From Colletotrichum lupini (lineage: Eukaryota; Ascomycota; Sordariomycetes; Glomerellales; Glomerellaceae), in the NCBI RefSeq assembly GCF_023278565.1, contig NC_064676.1, positions 1,116,001 through 1,180,000 of the forward strand: a stretch of DNA of 64,000 nt, read 5' to 3'. Below are positions 11,184 through 22,996 of this stretch, piece after piece (the first letter of the stretch is position 1; each line of letters opens with the position of its first letter). Under the pieces are notes generated by a model. The model was not told the DNA's origin and did not search any database. It worked only from the letters and a program-made list of their open reading frames with translations. The position numbers and the translations under genes were made by a program.

Positions 11184-12904
11184 TTACCAACCCGTGTGGT
11201 AGTATCCGTCCCAACTTTGATGATGCTGAACGTGGGGCTGTTGCATGTTAACTGGCTGATACACAGGGCTGTGTTGGTATCCAGAGTTCTGCTGCCACAT
11301 AGGCGTTTGTACCTGCCCAGGAGTCGCTGGCGAAGATAACGTTGTGGATACAGACATTGCTGACATGGTAGAGGCGTGCTTCATGTCGTACATCGAACCT
11401 CTGTCGAGGAGAGGAACTCCCATGTTCTGGTCAGGTTGCGTGACATGGGTCGCGTGGTAGTCGGCAGGCATATGGCCTGACAGACCCTCCTCAAGTCCGA
11501 CTAAGTAGCCAGTCAGTAACGTACGTAAAGAGCAGCATCCCGTTGTAGACTTACAGATTAGTATGTACAGCAGCTCAGCCATGACTGGTACCCAAGCTGC
11601 CAGAGCAAGAACTTGTCCAAACGTCCACTTATCGTTCTTGTCAATGCCATCAGCCGCGTTGATGATCTTCTGGCGGAAGTGAGTAAAGTAGCCTAGTATG
11701 CCCCACATGACCAGCAGGTTGATCCAGGCGACCAACATTCGCCAGCAAGACCTCCATCTCTTGACCCAAGGCTTATCGATCATGCCGGGAATCTTAAATC
11801 CAGTGGTAACGAACAGTGTTAGGAGGAGCCATATCATCGGCAGCGCAATGACCAAGAACTGAGTGGCTTTGACGACGGGCCAGTACTGCGAGCCACGTTG
11901 ATCGCAGTCAAAGTTTCTGTGCCCACTCTTTCGTTCCTTGTAATCTATCTCCGCCCTTGGCGCCAGATACACCACCGTCACGCTCAAACCCCAAAGGAGG
12001 CCAAGGACAGATCGATGAAGCCACTTGCGATGGCCATCGTGCTTGGCTAGCGCGTAGAGCAACATGACCGGAAACACAGAGTAGTTGGACGCGATCAGTG
12101 CCAAGGCTTGCTCGTAAATCGCATCCGCTGATGGGAGGTCGGGGTTGATCTCCGATCTCTCCTTGAAGTTTGTAGCGGCCGAGTAGACGGAAGCTCCCAA
12201 CATGGCCACTGCGATCAGCATTGAGCCGCTGAGGAACATGTCGAGCGATCCGCGGAACGAGTCGAGAATGCGACCGCTCAGTCTTTGTTTTTGCTTCGGT
12301 CGCGTCTTCTCCCAGAGGTTCTTGTTGAAGTGGTGTCGTACTTGATGAATCGTGAATGCGACAAGGTACATCGTTGCTAAGATGGCTTCGAGGTAGTAGG
12401 ATACCACCACCTTCACTTTGTTAGCCAATAGATCTTTGCACAGCATAGCGACTTCAGGCGTTCTGTTCTTACTCCAATACCGCAGAGATCTTGGCTTCCT
12501 GTATATCCGACGGCCTTGCAGAATTCGGCCTCACAATGCTCTTTTGGGCCCCATAGAACGGTTTCATTGAATCGTGTGCTGAAAAGATAGTATGTGGGAT
12601 CGCTCGAGTTTTCCGGGTATGGTGTATGATACATATTGTAGGCGAACCAATATGATACGTCGGAGTAGGTCGTCTCGTATCCCTTCGGCATAGCCGTCGA
12701 GTACAGTGCCATTGACAGCTGAACACTCATTCCTCGAGTCGACTTTGGATCCCATGGATCAGGTTGAAGCATGGCAGCCAGCCATTGACCCCAGTTCGTG
12801 CAGTTGCGGTTGAAGTCCAGTTGCTCCCAGGTCAGATTCCCAGAGCCTTTGACCTCCGTACCCGGAACCCAAAGGTCCATGGTTTCGGGATCGTAGGAGT
12901 TCAT
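11184..12904 (-). CDS. Orphan seven-helix membrane protein with glycosylatable N-terminus
   Basis: Three exons: 12904-12473, 12410-11555, 11500-11184 (introns 12411-12472 and 11501-11554), 534 aa. The first about 145 residues are hydrophilic and carry several N-glycosylation sequons (NLT, NCT, NSS, NET) and clustered cysteines, suggesting a luminal or extracellular domain. Seven hydrophobic segments follow, including YYLEAILATMYLVAF, LSGSMLIAVAMLGAS, LGLLWGLSVTVVYLA, FLVIALPMIWLLLTLFVTT and LAAWVPVMAELLYILI. The C-terminal about 95 residues are Ser/Gln/His-rich and probably cytosolic. I do not recognise a named family; the topology resembles fungal GPCR-like proteins but no PTH11 or CFEM motif is seen. 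No signal peptide precedes the ATG; a missed upstream exon is possible. The first acceptor at 12411 (GTGAAG) was chosen because it restores the frame. Confidence 0.75.
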
Positions 12905-13573
12905 TGTCGAGTGGAGGCGGCGGCTCTCACGCCTGTTCGAGGTATCTCTTCACGACAACTGAACCTAATGTGCAAGAAACTGTGGATTCGAGTGGGGGAC
13001 AAGCAGCCATCCATGGCGCGGGGCACAGAGACATTCTTAAGGCTGGCATGATCAGGATATTCAAGTTGCTGCCCATCCCGGCGGCCACAATCTCCGTCTA
13101 ACAGCCGCACTCTGTCTTTATCGTGGGCGTCTGGGAATGGGCTCTGAAAATGGGCCGGTTCGACGCAGCTGAGCGCCAGGGCTGACAGCTAAGACAGATA
13201 AGGAACGAATCATCGCGACTAAATTACTACGCGGGATGACTAGCGTAAGCCACCATCCCCAAAGCGACTTACGAGCTGCCACTCGTAGCATGTTTCCAAT
13301 AAGGCTGGCCATTCACTGAATTCTCAGACCGCCATCTCGCTTGCGAAATCTCCGCTAACGGGGGTTGGGCAGGGAGCTGTGGGAGCTAGACGTTGGGGGC
13401 CGGGGGAAGTTTGTTGTTGCCTACGGCTAGAGCTCGGTCTTTGATTCAGAACCGCTCTTCAGGTCGCTTTTTGCGGTCGCAATGGGCGGGAAAGAGTCTT
13501 ACTTGCCCGGCATGACATTTCCATTGTATTGAGGGATGATCTCTGTCGATCCATGAAGCTGCCAATCTTCATA
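12905..13573. other. Spacer between zinc-finger 3' end and 7TM gene
   Basis: About 670 bp holding the presumed promoter of the 7TM gene and the 3' region of the zinc-finger gene. A 69-codon ORF (12901-13110 minus) overlaps the 7TM start in another frame and shows no domain. Confidence 0.45.
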
Positions 13574-14236
13574 CTAGCCGCGATGCTGTGTCTGCACGTG
13601 TCTTTGCCAGTTGGATTTCCTCTTGATACCGACACCCTTCTCTTGCGAGTACTTGCATCCGGCGAACGGGCAGAAATAGCCCTCCCTGTCCAAATGCCGC
13701 TCTTCGCAGTGTCGCTTGAGGTCTTTTCTGTATCGGAAAGCCCAAGAACAGTCTCCCGTTCTACACTTGAACGGCTTCTCATGCTTGATCTTACAGCGAC
13801 TGCGAACAGGTCAGCAACGATCTTTTTTTTTAATGTCGGCAGTCTGAGGTTGACATACTTCACCTCCCAAAGCCTTGCGTAAACATTCCCACACTCGTCG
13901 CATCGTAGTTCAGTTGGCTCTGTGTCTTCGGTGCTCTGAACAGTGCTGGGGGCGATGTGTTCCACGCCTGACTGGCTGCCATGCTCGTGATCTTCTTGGT
14001 ATTGTTCCAGTAGAGACGGGCTTGGGGCAGGTGCCCCATATTCCGGAGATGAACTTGGCTCATTGTTACTCTGCTCCCCATCCTGCTCAACAGGCTGAGG
14101 TAAACTTGACGATATACCCCAGTCATAGTCACCTAGCGGCCCGCCACTTCCGGTCTTTACCCACGACGGATCTACGGTCTCAAAGCGATGATTATGATGT
14201 TCTCTTGTTTGACCGGTCGAGCCTCGCGAGGTCGAA
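13574..14236 (-). CDS. C2H2-type zinc-finger protein, 5' end unresolved
   Basis: Two exons are clear: 14236-13859 and 13799-13574, intron 13800-13858 (GTATGT..CGCAG). The joined frame encodes a Ser/Pro/Gln/Glu-rich N-terminal region, then three zinc fingers at the C-terminus. Finger 1 (RCDECGNVYARLWEV joined to NRCKIKH) has C-x2-C-x12-C-x3-H, a Cys replacing the first His. Finger 2 is C-x4-C-x12-H-x4-H (CRTGDCSWAFRYRKDLKRH). Finger 3 starts CPFAGCKYSQEKGVG and ends WQRHVQTQH just before the stop. No ATG is in frame before the upstream stop at 14254, and a CTAG acceptor lies at 14237, so a short 5' exon should lie further upstream; I could not place it. Likely a nuclear DNA-binding protein; targets unknown. 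Confidence 0.75.
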
Positions 14237-16078
14237 CTAGATATGTAGATGGACTACCAAACGAGTTGAAGGAGTGTTGAGCCTGTTGAGAAAATCTGAC
14301 GGCAAGAGCAGAGTTTCTATGGCCAAGAGGGGAGAGCTAGAAAAGAGGTAAGGAACGGACGGCGAAAGTTGAAAAGAACGAGTGGCATAGCACCACCGTG
14401 CCGGCCGTGACAAGAAGAGTGAAAAGAAAGTGAGTCCTCGAGGGAGGAGAGCCGTTTTATGCTCAAGAGTGCGTTCAGAAAGCGGCAAGTGCTCAATGGA
14501 TTGGCAATTGAGTCTGCTGGACCATCCATGTCATTGGTCCAGAATAGCTGTAGGCCTCAACTCTAAATGGGGCACCATCTCTCATCGCCCTGCAGCCCGA
14601 AGGTGTGCATTCCACAGGCTTCACCCGATAACAATTTCTGAGGCAGTAGACATCAGGCTATCCTGGCTCATTGGTCTGGTCTTACCATCTGGCAGCCTAC
14701 TTTGTCCCAGGGAGTGAGGACCGCCATCAGCATAGGCTCGACTGAACAGTCAGAAGTAAAATTGCTGCTGGTTATGACGAGCTGGAACTCACATGCTTCT
14801 ATATCACTGCAAACTCATGTAATGACGTATTATCTTCTACTTGCTTCAGGAAGTATGATGTTTCTATATTTCGGGCGGGAACTATACCACCAGGACCACA
14901 ATGCGGCGAGAAACGAAGAACCCTAAAGGTGTCATTTATGCACCACCTAAACCGGTGCCTGATCCGCCAACACCTATCCTAAAGTCACCCGGCTATGCTA
15001 ATTGAGGACTAGAATCGTCACTGTAGATGTGAAGAAGGCCATGAGCATGGCTAGTAGCGTAAACGGCCGTTTTGTGTGACCAGCGATCGATCATGATAGC
15101 GTGGGCATATTTCAAGGCTGACTCGGAATAATTGAGCTACCTGGTATAGCATCTCGGCCTAGCTTTGCGCCATGGCTGATTTGAAGCCATAGGTACTATA
15201 ACTCTAAAGGTAGGTAAAAAGAATGGCACACGATGTGGCTGTTTCATTAGTCGGGCGCTAAAGTAGGCTATTATCCGTCACATCTTCAGTCAAGTCGAAA
15301 CTAAACATGCAGTTGAGATGAGAACTGCTCTATCCGTCATGAGTACCTTTGCAGGCCGAATCTGACAAGTAGAGGCTGTCAATTTTTCGTTCTACCACAG
15401 CTAGTATGAGAACCTCTCTCAAAGCGAAGACTGTATTGTCTGAAGCCAACACCGGACGAGGGCTCTCCTCACACAGTATCAGTTTGATGCAAACCTTTCG
15501 AGCATTCAAAGGCACATGGAGTAACATTCGGTCCCTAAGACCGGCATTCAAAGGCTTTTAGCTCCTGGATTTGGCAAGGTATCACGATGGATCTTTTTGC
15601 TTAGGCTGTCAAGAAAACTGCAATGAACCATTCCTATGTCTTCGCCCACATGAAAGCGAGCATGATATTCGAACTGAGAAAGGTGAAATCCTCGCATTGC
15701 GACACAAGTTTCTTGTGCTGCAGAAACGGTCAACAAAGAACACTAATGGGCTTTCTCCACGAGAGTTCCGAATCTGTGCAGACAGGTCTTTCTACAAGGG
15801 CCATGATCAGAGAGCATTGTCTCACATCCAACTGTCACAAAGTATTTGTATGATACCTTCAAAGTCTAGTCCATTACCATGAATGATAGTGTCCCTCAGT
15901 CAATTTGAACTACATGATAGAAATCGAACTCGACAATTTACATAATCCTAGCAGCTTCCTACATTAAATATCCCCCTACTTGAATAACATCAACATCACC
16001 TCCTTACAGAAGTTACTTCAATCACCGTGACTCTCACTTAAAGCCCATAACTTCCCAACTGTCGCATACATCCTCAAA
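14237..16078. other. 1.8-kb spacer, no supported gene
   Basis: The 5' exon of the zinc-finger gene should lie in the first 300 bp. The rest shows only short ORFs without recognisable domains (for example 15571-15882 plus). An AT-rich stretch near 15960 precedes the next gene. Confidence 0.45.
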
Positions 16079-16519
16079 ATGGCGCCTCATGCCGAAGACT
16101 CTTCATCTGCCGCTGAATACGCCGAGCGCGTCTTCCAACACCTAGAAGACAACCGCCCCTCTGACGCACCTGCCGATTTCTCAGATCCCCAACCAGAGAA
16201 GCCCAAAGCCACTCAGCGATCGAAGACTGAGGAGATCAAGGCCCAGTTGATTCAGCGTAATAACGATGCCTCTGTTGAGTCCCACTCTCGTTCCAAATCT
16301 GGTAAGTTCCGCCTCCAACACACTGGTTCCTTCGGCGACGGTCGTTTAAAGGAGCTCGTTGCCAACTACGAAGCTCGATCTCACCGTACCGAGGAGTTAG
16401 CTAAAGAATCCGATCGACGCCATCGTGTACTTTCGAAGGATACCGATGCCGCAAATGGTGACGAAAGTGAGGAGGGTGAGAAGGATTGGATCAAAGTCGC
16501 TGATGCGGACTTAGATTGA
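16079..16519 (+). CDS. Small hydrophilic hypothetical protein, 146 aa
   Basis: Single exon with no recognised domain. Composition is strongly charged and low in hydrophobic residues, with N-terminal acidic/Pro stretches, a Lys/Arg-rich middle (RSKTEEIKAQLIQRNND) and an acidic C-terminus (EEGEKDWIKVADADLD). A central SKSGKFRLQHTGSFGDGRLK and a helical RLKELVANYEARSHRTEEL could form a short coiled coil. The ATG is preceded by AAA (TCAAAATGGCG), a good fungal context. Codon use looks like a real gene. Probably an intrinsically disordered nucleo-cytoplasmic protein; function unknown. Confidence 0.65.
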   Translation: MAPHAEDSSSAAEYAERVFQHLEDNRPSDAPADFSDPQPEKPKATQRSKTEEIKAQLIQRNNDASVESHSRSKSGKFRLQHTGSFGDGRLKELVANYEARSHRTEELAKESDRRHRVLSKDTDAANGDESEEGEKDWIKVADADLD

Positions 16520-17397
16520 GTGGAAGGCTATCCTAATGCTTCTTGACAATGGTGTAAGCATTCGAGCTTCTGGAGTTTAATAGATTTGACTTTTAATCAT
16601 TCTAGAACGTAAAGGGATTATTCCCTGTTTACTTGAGAATCCGCAAGCTTAGTCACGGCTGCAAGAGGCCGGAGATTGTATGTGATCTCAATCTCTGAAT
16701 AGCTGTTGTGGAAAAGCCTTGCCTATCTACTCCTCCTAGGCTTTCTAGAACTTCTACCCCATGTGCACTACTCTAGTTTTGCCCACTGTCGTCTCTGCGG
16801 AATATGTATTTCTTCGGTCTCAATTTGATACACCGGGCGTCGTATCTCAAGGGACCAGGCAGACAAGCAGAAAAGCATGCAAGCATGTTCTTCTTCATAC
16901 TCTGCAGCTGACGTCGACGCACTCTGTTGTCTCTATCAAGAGAGTTCAAGGTACAGATCACGTAAGTTATCTTCAGAAGGTGAGAGAATTGAGGCATGCC
17001 GAGTTTGTAGGATATCTAAACATGATGTCAGAAGGATTGACTTTACCTTGCTCACTAGCCTGGCGACCTTGTACTAGAGACCCTAGACCCTTAGCTGACA
17101 TTGATTTGAGACGACAAACCACAAAGGGCTTATGCTTGGTGTTGTTAGACAACAAGGCTGCTCAAAGAATTACGGGACACAGTGTAGGCCCCTTTGTCTG
17201 TTGTATGATATATGCCTTTCCTAATCATAGCTGCCTGTCTCATTTGCTGTCTTGAAGCTTCCTATGGCTTCTGGGGGGATTTTGAACATGGCTTGATTGT
17301 ATACCGAGTACTATATAGAGCAACCCTCCACCCGGAACTGGTTTGGGAACGTTAAGTGGACTTGCTACTCTTGTAATCGAGAACCAGGCCGTCCACA
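16520..17397. other. Spacer with promoter of the 473-aa gene
   Basis: Contains a TATA element near 17312. The open frame 16761-17255 (plus) has no domain and an unnatural composition and is taken as chance. Confidence 0.45.
17312..17317 (+). promoter_or_regulatory. TATA box upstream of the 473-aa hypothetical gene
   Basis: CTATATAGAG lies about 80 bp before the ATG at 17398, a plausible core promoter. Confidence 0.45.
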
Positions 17398-18877
17398 ATG
17401 GTGCAGCCCAACAATGACGAAGACGACTACGTCTTCCCTGAGACTACCGAAGTAAACAACGACGAACGCGACCATCCCCTAACTGTCATCAATAACCCAG
17501 CTTCCCCAATGTCCACCGGCTGGGCGATACTTTGGAACTCTGACAGCTCCTCCGATGCCACATCTGAGCCCATCGATATTAAAACCTCACCCGATCGGTC
17601 TCTACCAGGTCTTCATCACCGCACCTTGCACCCTGATTTAGAGAGCTGGCTACGTCCCGCATTGTCTGCGACTATTCCTAGACCACGCCCAGCCCCAACG
17701 TCCCAGGAGGCACTCCATCAATCCGAGCCCACGTCCTCAGCATCCCAATTTTTCGACTCGGCGGCTCGGAAGCCGATTGACGGGGAAGGTCGCCCAGCTC
17801 GAACCTTGAGCGGCGTGAACACGATTTCCTCGGAAGCCGGCCCCTCGCGAAGAACCCCTCACCGAATTGGCTTATCGACTGGAGATCTTCGCGAACAGGT
17901 TCTGCACTCCAACCGTATTTCCAAGCAGGACAAAGCTTTGGCTAACGAGCAATACTATCGACAGCTACTCCGATCCCGCTCCGTCCGATCCAACTACCGC
18001 GTGCGCGACCTCAGAGAACATGCCGGCAAGGTTCCGGACCCCGAATGGCGCTGGTGCGGCTTCCCAGGTTGCGACAACGGTGCCTGTCGATACAATTTCC
18101 TTCTGTCATGGGGAACCGGATACGTCATCACCCCACTTGATTCAGGGAGAGACTGTGACATTCTGAAGGATCTTCTTAACGCCTTTGGCTCTCAGAACTG
18201 GAACTACATGGCGGAGCCTCATAGCCGGGTTTCGTTTGCAACATCGCCTCCTGTCAGGAACGCCGTTGGCCAGTTTCTCATTCGCTTCGACCATCTGCAG
18301 GGTGCCGCTGGGGGGTGGGACAGGGGAGACTATCAAGCAGCAGCGATGTATTTCACCGACATGCGCACCAAGGACTTTCCCGTAATGCATCCGCACAATA
18401 TCAAGAGGCTCCACAGCGAGATGGACAAGGAGCTCTCGCGTTCGGACTCTGCTGTTGCCCCATGGCGTCTTATTCTTCAGTTCATCATGCACCTCGAGGC
18501 ATGGAGACAGCACCAGATCAAGCAAGGATATCCTTGGGACTGGCCTTTGTACGATGCTCTCGATATGTATCGAACCATTCTCGAGACCTATCGACAATCC
18601 ATTGGCAAGGGTTTCTCGACTCTGAAGACTGAGGTGCAGGCAGAGCAGGACAAGGCTTGGGTGCTCTGGTGGGATCGTCACCGTCCCTGGACCAGCTGTA
18701 AGGTTGCCTTTCTTTCTGCCCTCGAAGATGCTAACAATATTGACAGAGATAGAAGATTGGAAGTTGATCCAGGAGGGAACAATGTTTCCGATGCGGTGGT
18801 CTATGAAGGTGTGGGACAGTACAAGCCACATTGGTGGCCAAATTGGCCAAGAGCGCCTGGGTTGGACGTATCTCTAG
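17398..18877 (+). CDS. Hypothetical protein, about 473 aa, with a C-terminal intron
   Basis: I do not recognise this protein. The N-terminal 180 residues are Pro/Ser-rich and probably disordered. A conserved-looking core starts with LREQVLHSNRISKQDKALAN and a Cys cluster (WRWCGFPGCDNGACRYNFLL), followed by a Trp-rich helical region (WRLILQFIMHLEAW, KAWVLWWDRHRPW). The frame can be read unspliced to 18885. However, 18698 onward has GTAAGG, GCTAAC and several AG acceptors. Splicing 18698-18755 joins the frame to WKLIQEGTMFPMRWSMKVWD and a stop at 18877, which looks far more protein-like than the unspliced tail, so I prefer it. The exact acceptor is uncertain because the two nearer AGs that change frame (18746 and 18752) create a stop at the junction. 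Confidence 0.7.
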
Positions 18878-18885
18878 AGCTATGA

Positions 18886-19582
18886 GGCACTTTGGGATGG
18901 TAGACATTTGTTGACTTCCTTGAAAAGGCAGATAGTGTTGCTTTTGCAACGTCTCTAGTGGATAACAGAATACTGCTTTCATATGAGGAGACAAACAAGT
19001 TTGTCAACACCCAACTTGCATCGTAATCTTCAGCAAGCTATATTGATTCGTGAGGTTGATTGGGTTTACCTTTGTCCAGGCAACCTTCACCTTGTTGTGT
19101 TTGACTGTTAGAAATCACTCCTGTTGGTCGTCTCTTTGTTCTTTACCCTTTTTCCTGCCAAGGAGCGTAGGGTAGGTACAAGGATAACGAGAAGCTTCTA
19201 CTAGGGTCGAGAGGTGGAAGTAGCAAGCAAAGGAGCTCCTCCTCGTTGATACTTTGATCTGAGGATCTCCTGGAAGAGCCTTCCTTCACACAGATGGACC
19301 TGGAGTGACCCGCATCACAGGAGTCAAGCCGCACTTCCTCTCAGCCGCGGGCCTTGGGGCATGCGACTTCTTCGAGACGAAGGGGCGGGCTGTTGCTCAG
19401 AAACAAAATAGAACTCTCTTGCTGTTGAAGAATACAAACAAACCTTTCCTCCACAACATCCTCTTTTTTTTCTCGACGTTGCTGGAAAAGAGAAACTCCA
19501 AAAGTTGCAGCCCATCCATCACCACAGCCACCCAGCGAGGGCTCTCATCTGAAGCAGAAGCCTCGAAAAAAAAAATCCCAAG
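18886..19582. other. Spacer upstream of the MYND gene
   Basis: Intergenic; no gene seen. The last part (19400-19582) is CT/A-rich, typical of a fungal 5' leader. Confidence 0.45.
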
Positions 19583-22541
19583 ATGGCGTCCTCCTGCCTC
19601 CAAGAATTTCCTCGCGCCTCAGGCTCAGGCGACGACGGCGGACCGGCAAGGAAGGAACCCGAATCATTCTGCTGCCAGCTCGCTACTTCCACTCCCATCA
19701 CTCACCCCGAAGAATTCGCCAAACTCCTCGACCTCATCGTCAATCAATCCAAGGAGAAGGATCCTGCCGCTGGCATCGTCTTCGCGTTTCTCAACTTTCC
19801 GAAGAGCAACTGCCTGTTCCCCCTGGCCTGCCTCGTCCACTTCTTCGAGACATTCGTTCCTCAACCCATCATCACTTATCTTACGAGCGACTCTTGCCTC
19901 AGTGCCGCAAAGAGCATTGATACCATCCTCATGGAGGCCGAGAAGTCAGAGCAGGGACTTTACAAGGACACGAAGCGCAGCTGCTTCCCATCGACCGGCC
20001 GAAACCATTTCCTCCGCCTGATGAACGCATCTGGTCCCATAGTATGTCATCTCTCAAGTTTCCCTTCCACCCCAACACCTCATTTCCTATTTATCAGACT
20101 AATCTTCGTTGCAGCCCAAGGGTGAGAAAAGTGCAGCTGGTGCCACTCGCAGAGGCCTTCCCGAGCTCGACTATATCCTCTTCCAGGAAGATCTTCCTTC
20201 TTATTTCGATCGTTCCGAGCGGTATGATAGCTTGCCCGGCGACCCGGTGAACTACCTCTTCTCGGCTCTGCCGCAAATCCAGGAAGATGACGCAGGCTTC
20301 AAGGGAAGCAACAAGTCTGCAGATTATAACCGCCGTTTCGCCCTGGCCCTCTGGCCTTATGCCAACTCCAGCATCGAGGATATCATCGCCAAATCCGACG
20401 ACAAGGCTGCCTCTGACTTGTGGTGGGCCGGGCGCTTCGCCTTCTCTCTCTGGGATAGATCCGACTTGTCTATTCGATGCTCCTTCACCCAGCTTCTCGG
20501 CGAGATTGCCTTATACCACAACTCTGAGATTGTCGATAATCCTGCCCCTGTCAAGCCAAACCACCTTTGCGAAGCTGTTGATGGTGGCCCCTGTCCCGGA
20601 GAGGCATACGTTCAGAAGCATAAGTGGTTGAAGTATGCCCGCTGGATTCATCGTGGAAGAAAAGACGAGGATGCCGACATCAAGGTCCGTCTGGGCAGCA
20701 AGTGTGACTTGAACGAGCTATTGAGCATCGAGAAGTGTGTTACCTGCGGTCACGAGCGCAAGATCTCTCGCTGTGGAGCGAAGAAGCCCATGCACCACTG
20801 CAGCGGCTGCTACGTCGAGTGGTTTCCGCACCTTCGTCGAACTTACTGCGGGCCGAAGTGCCAGAAGAAGGATTGGAAGACGCACTTTGAGGAGTGTCAG
20901 CGTCACAAGCACTTCATCCGAGCCGTCTGGATTCTGAAGGGCATCGCGGACAAGTTCATGGCCGCGACTTTTTCCGGCCAGGCCGTTGATATCTCCCCGA
21001 TCGAGGTCCGTGATAACAAGACCAAGGCGCTCGACCTCAACAGCGTCCCCCGCTTCGCCGTCACCCCGGCTGCGTGTGCTGTTGGACCTTGGGTGGGGGA
21101 GCAGGTGTTCCCTCTCGGCAAGTCGTACTTGGCGGACAAGAGGAATGAGGACCGCGCGAGAGCATTGGCTTGGGATGCTGGTGACAACCTCTACTACCAC
21201 CTTCAGACTATCATTCGTCAAATCGTCAGCCGTAAGTATCGCTCTCAGGCCTATGTCCTCCCAGCGTCTTTTTTTCCCGTTCATCTCATTCGGAAGACGA
21301 ACAGTAGTATGAACTAACCGATGGCGATAGCGCTCTGTGACGATGTGGTTGAGATGCAGATGTTCCTGCGCAATGCCAACAGTATTACCTCTCTTGCCGC
21401 TGATCGGTGCCGCGAAGGCCCCGCCATCAACACTGCCAAGGGCAAGGATCCGATGTTCTGGCCCCATCCCGTTCTCAATTGTCGGCTGAAGGGAAGCGAC
21501 GACTTGTTCATCATCGACCTTCTTGGAGCCAAGTTCGGCTTTAACGAGATCCTCCTCCCGGGCGAGGTATGGGTCAAGTCTAGGTACTCCTCCAAGGTAG
21601 ACACGATCCCATTGGCGAAGATGAGGCTAACTAGGAAATGATACAGACTTGCGTACTGCGTTGGCTCAACGGTTGTCACGGACATGACGCCTCACTGGTT
21701 TCCCCGCGAGCAGCAGGGTCTCGTCTCTTGCCGTGATGAGGTCGCCTACACTTGGAGATCGTGCATCAAGACGTACATCGCCGCCAAGTGGCCCAATGTT
21801 CCCGGGCCCTTTGCCTTGTCGCATCTGAAGGAGCAATTGTTCAGGGAGAGGACTTACATGTTCATGGTCCACTCGGACGACATCTTCAGGGAGGCCACCA
21901 ATCGTCTGCGCGAGGAGAGACTCTTCCGGCAGTACCTTGTCCACGACCCGAACCCGTACTCTCACGAGTTTGCCATTGGCGTCACCAACTGTCAGAAGGA
22001 GTGCGATGTCTACGAGAAGATCTGGATGGATCGGCGTGTGTTCGATGTCATCGTCAAGGGTGAGCTCAGCGAGCAAAACCAGCTGCTGCCCGCGGGGTCC
22101 GAGACCATCCGCCTCGTCGCACTCTGGGTCGACCGGTTGATCAAACACGGTCAGAAGGTCAAGTTTGACTCGGTCGGGCTCCTTGGTCCTCGCATGGCCA
22201 AGCACTACAACATCTGCACCACGCACTCGTTGGACGAGCTTCGCGAGATTTCCACGCCCTGGCTCCTGTGGCATGGCATCTCCAAGGATTCATCCCAAAA
22301 GTTCTTCGAGCAGTGCAAGGGCATCGTCACCGACTACATTAGTTCGAATGCGGCGACGCCTGATCAGCTGCTTAGTAAAATGGCGTCGTCCGACGGCCTC
22401 GCCAAGTACCTGCAGACCTTGTCGATGGAGGATGCGCAAGAGTTCTTGGAAATTGGATCAATGATCGAGTCTCCCCATAACGCTGCATCGATTAAACAGC
22501 TGCGAAAGGAGCTTGAGAAGCAAGCCGGGGACAAGAAGTGA
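19583..22541 (+). CDS. MYND-type zinc-finger protein, 907 aa
   Basis: Four exons: 19583-20041, 20115-21231, 21331-21583, 21647-22541. The introns have canonical ends and the third donor (21584) was chosen to give a continuous frame (VWVKSRLAYCVG). A MYND finger lies at about residues 361-403: CVTCGHERKISRC, HHCSGCYVEWFPHLRRTYC, then CQKKDWKTHFEECQ, with the C-x2-C pairs and the late Cys/His. No SET domain or ankyrin repeats are visible, so it is not an SMYD methyltransferase. The C-terminal 500 residues contain conserved-looking blocks (RFAVTPAACAVGPWVGEQVF, MFMVHSDDIFREATNRL) of unknown role. MYND fingers usually bind proline-rich partner peptides. Likely a cytosolic or nuclear scaffold; function unknown. 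Confidence 0.82.
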
Positions 22542-22996
22542 GGCAGTTCGTGAGATGAGCTCCGTTCGTTTCTTTCTAGTACTTGAGACACAGTCCCTAC
22601 TAGGTATGGCATGGTAGGGAATGGGACTTGGAAAGCGCGCTTTCGGTAGGAAGGAAACGGGTTTTTTGTGACTTTGCGAAATACCCTTGAGCTTGGTAAA
22701 TGGAAAAGGAGAAACCGAATCTGATTTCCCGTCTGGTGAGGAATTGAGTGAAGCTGAAGTCGACATGCTGAAGCGTCGTCAAACGAATCGCTGTGATTGG
22801 CCAATGAGTGCTTGCCGTCGATGTGGTGCACGGGCCATATGAAATTTGTCCGACTGGCGATTGAAGCTCGGGAGCTCCAGCAACTTTTTCCCATCACCAG
22901 GTGCACCCCCATCACGCCGACAGGACAGACATCTCCTGCTCTCCAGACACGTACATAACCCCTCAGACGAGCATTGCAGACTTCCCATTTGGATCG
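22542..22996. other. Spacer between MYND gene and uL10m gene
   Basis: About 450 bp, likely terminator of the left gene plus promoter of the right gene. Nothing else seen. Confidence 0.45.

Noticed and set aside
12901..13110. 69-codon frame as a possible first exon of the 7TM gene
   Set aside because: It is in another frame, is hydrophilic and has no signal-peptide character.
16761..17255. 164-codon frame before the 473-aa gene
   Set aside because: No recognisable domain and it lies in a promoter-like region; an overlapping minus-strand frame is equally open.
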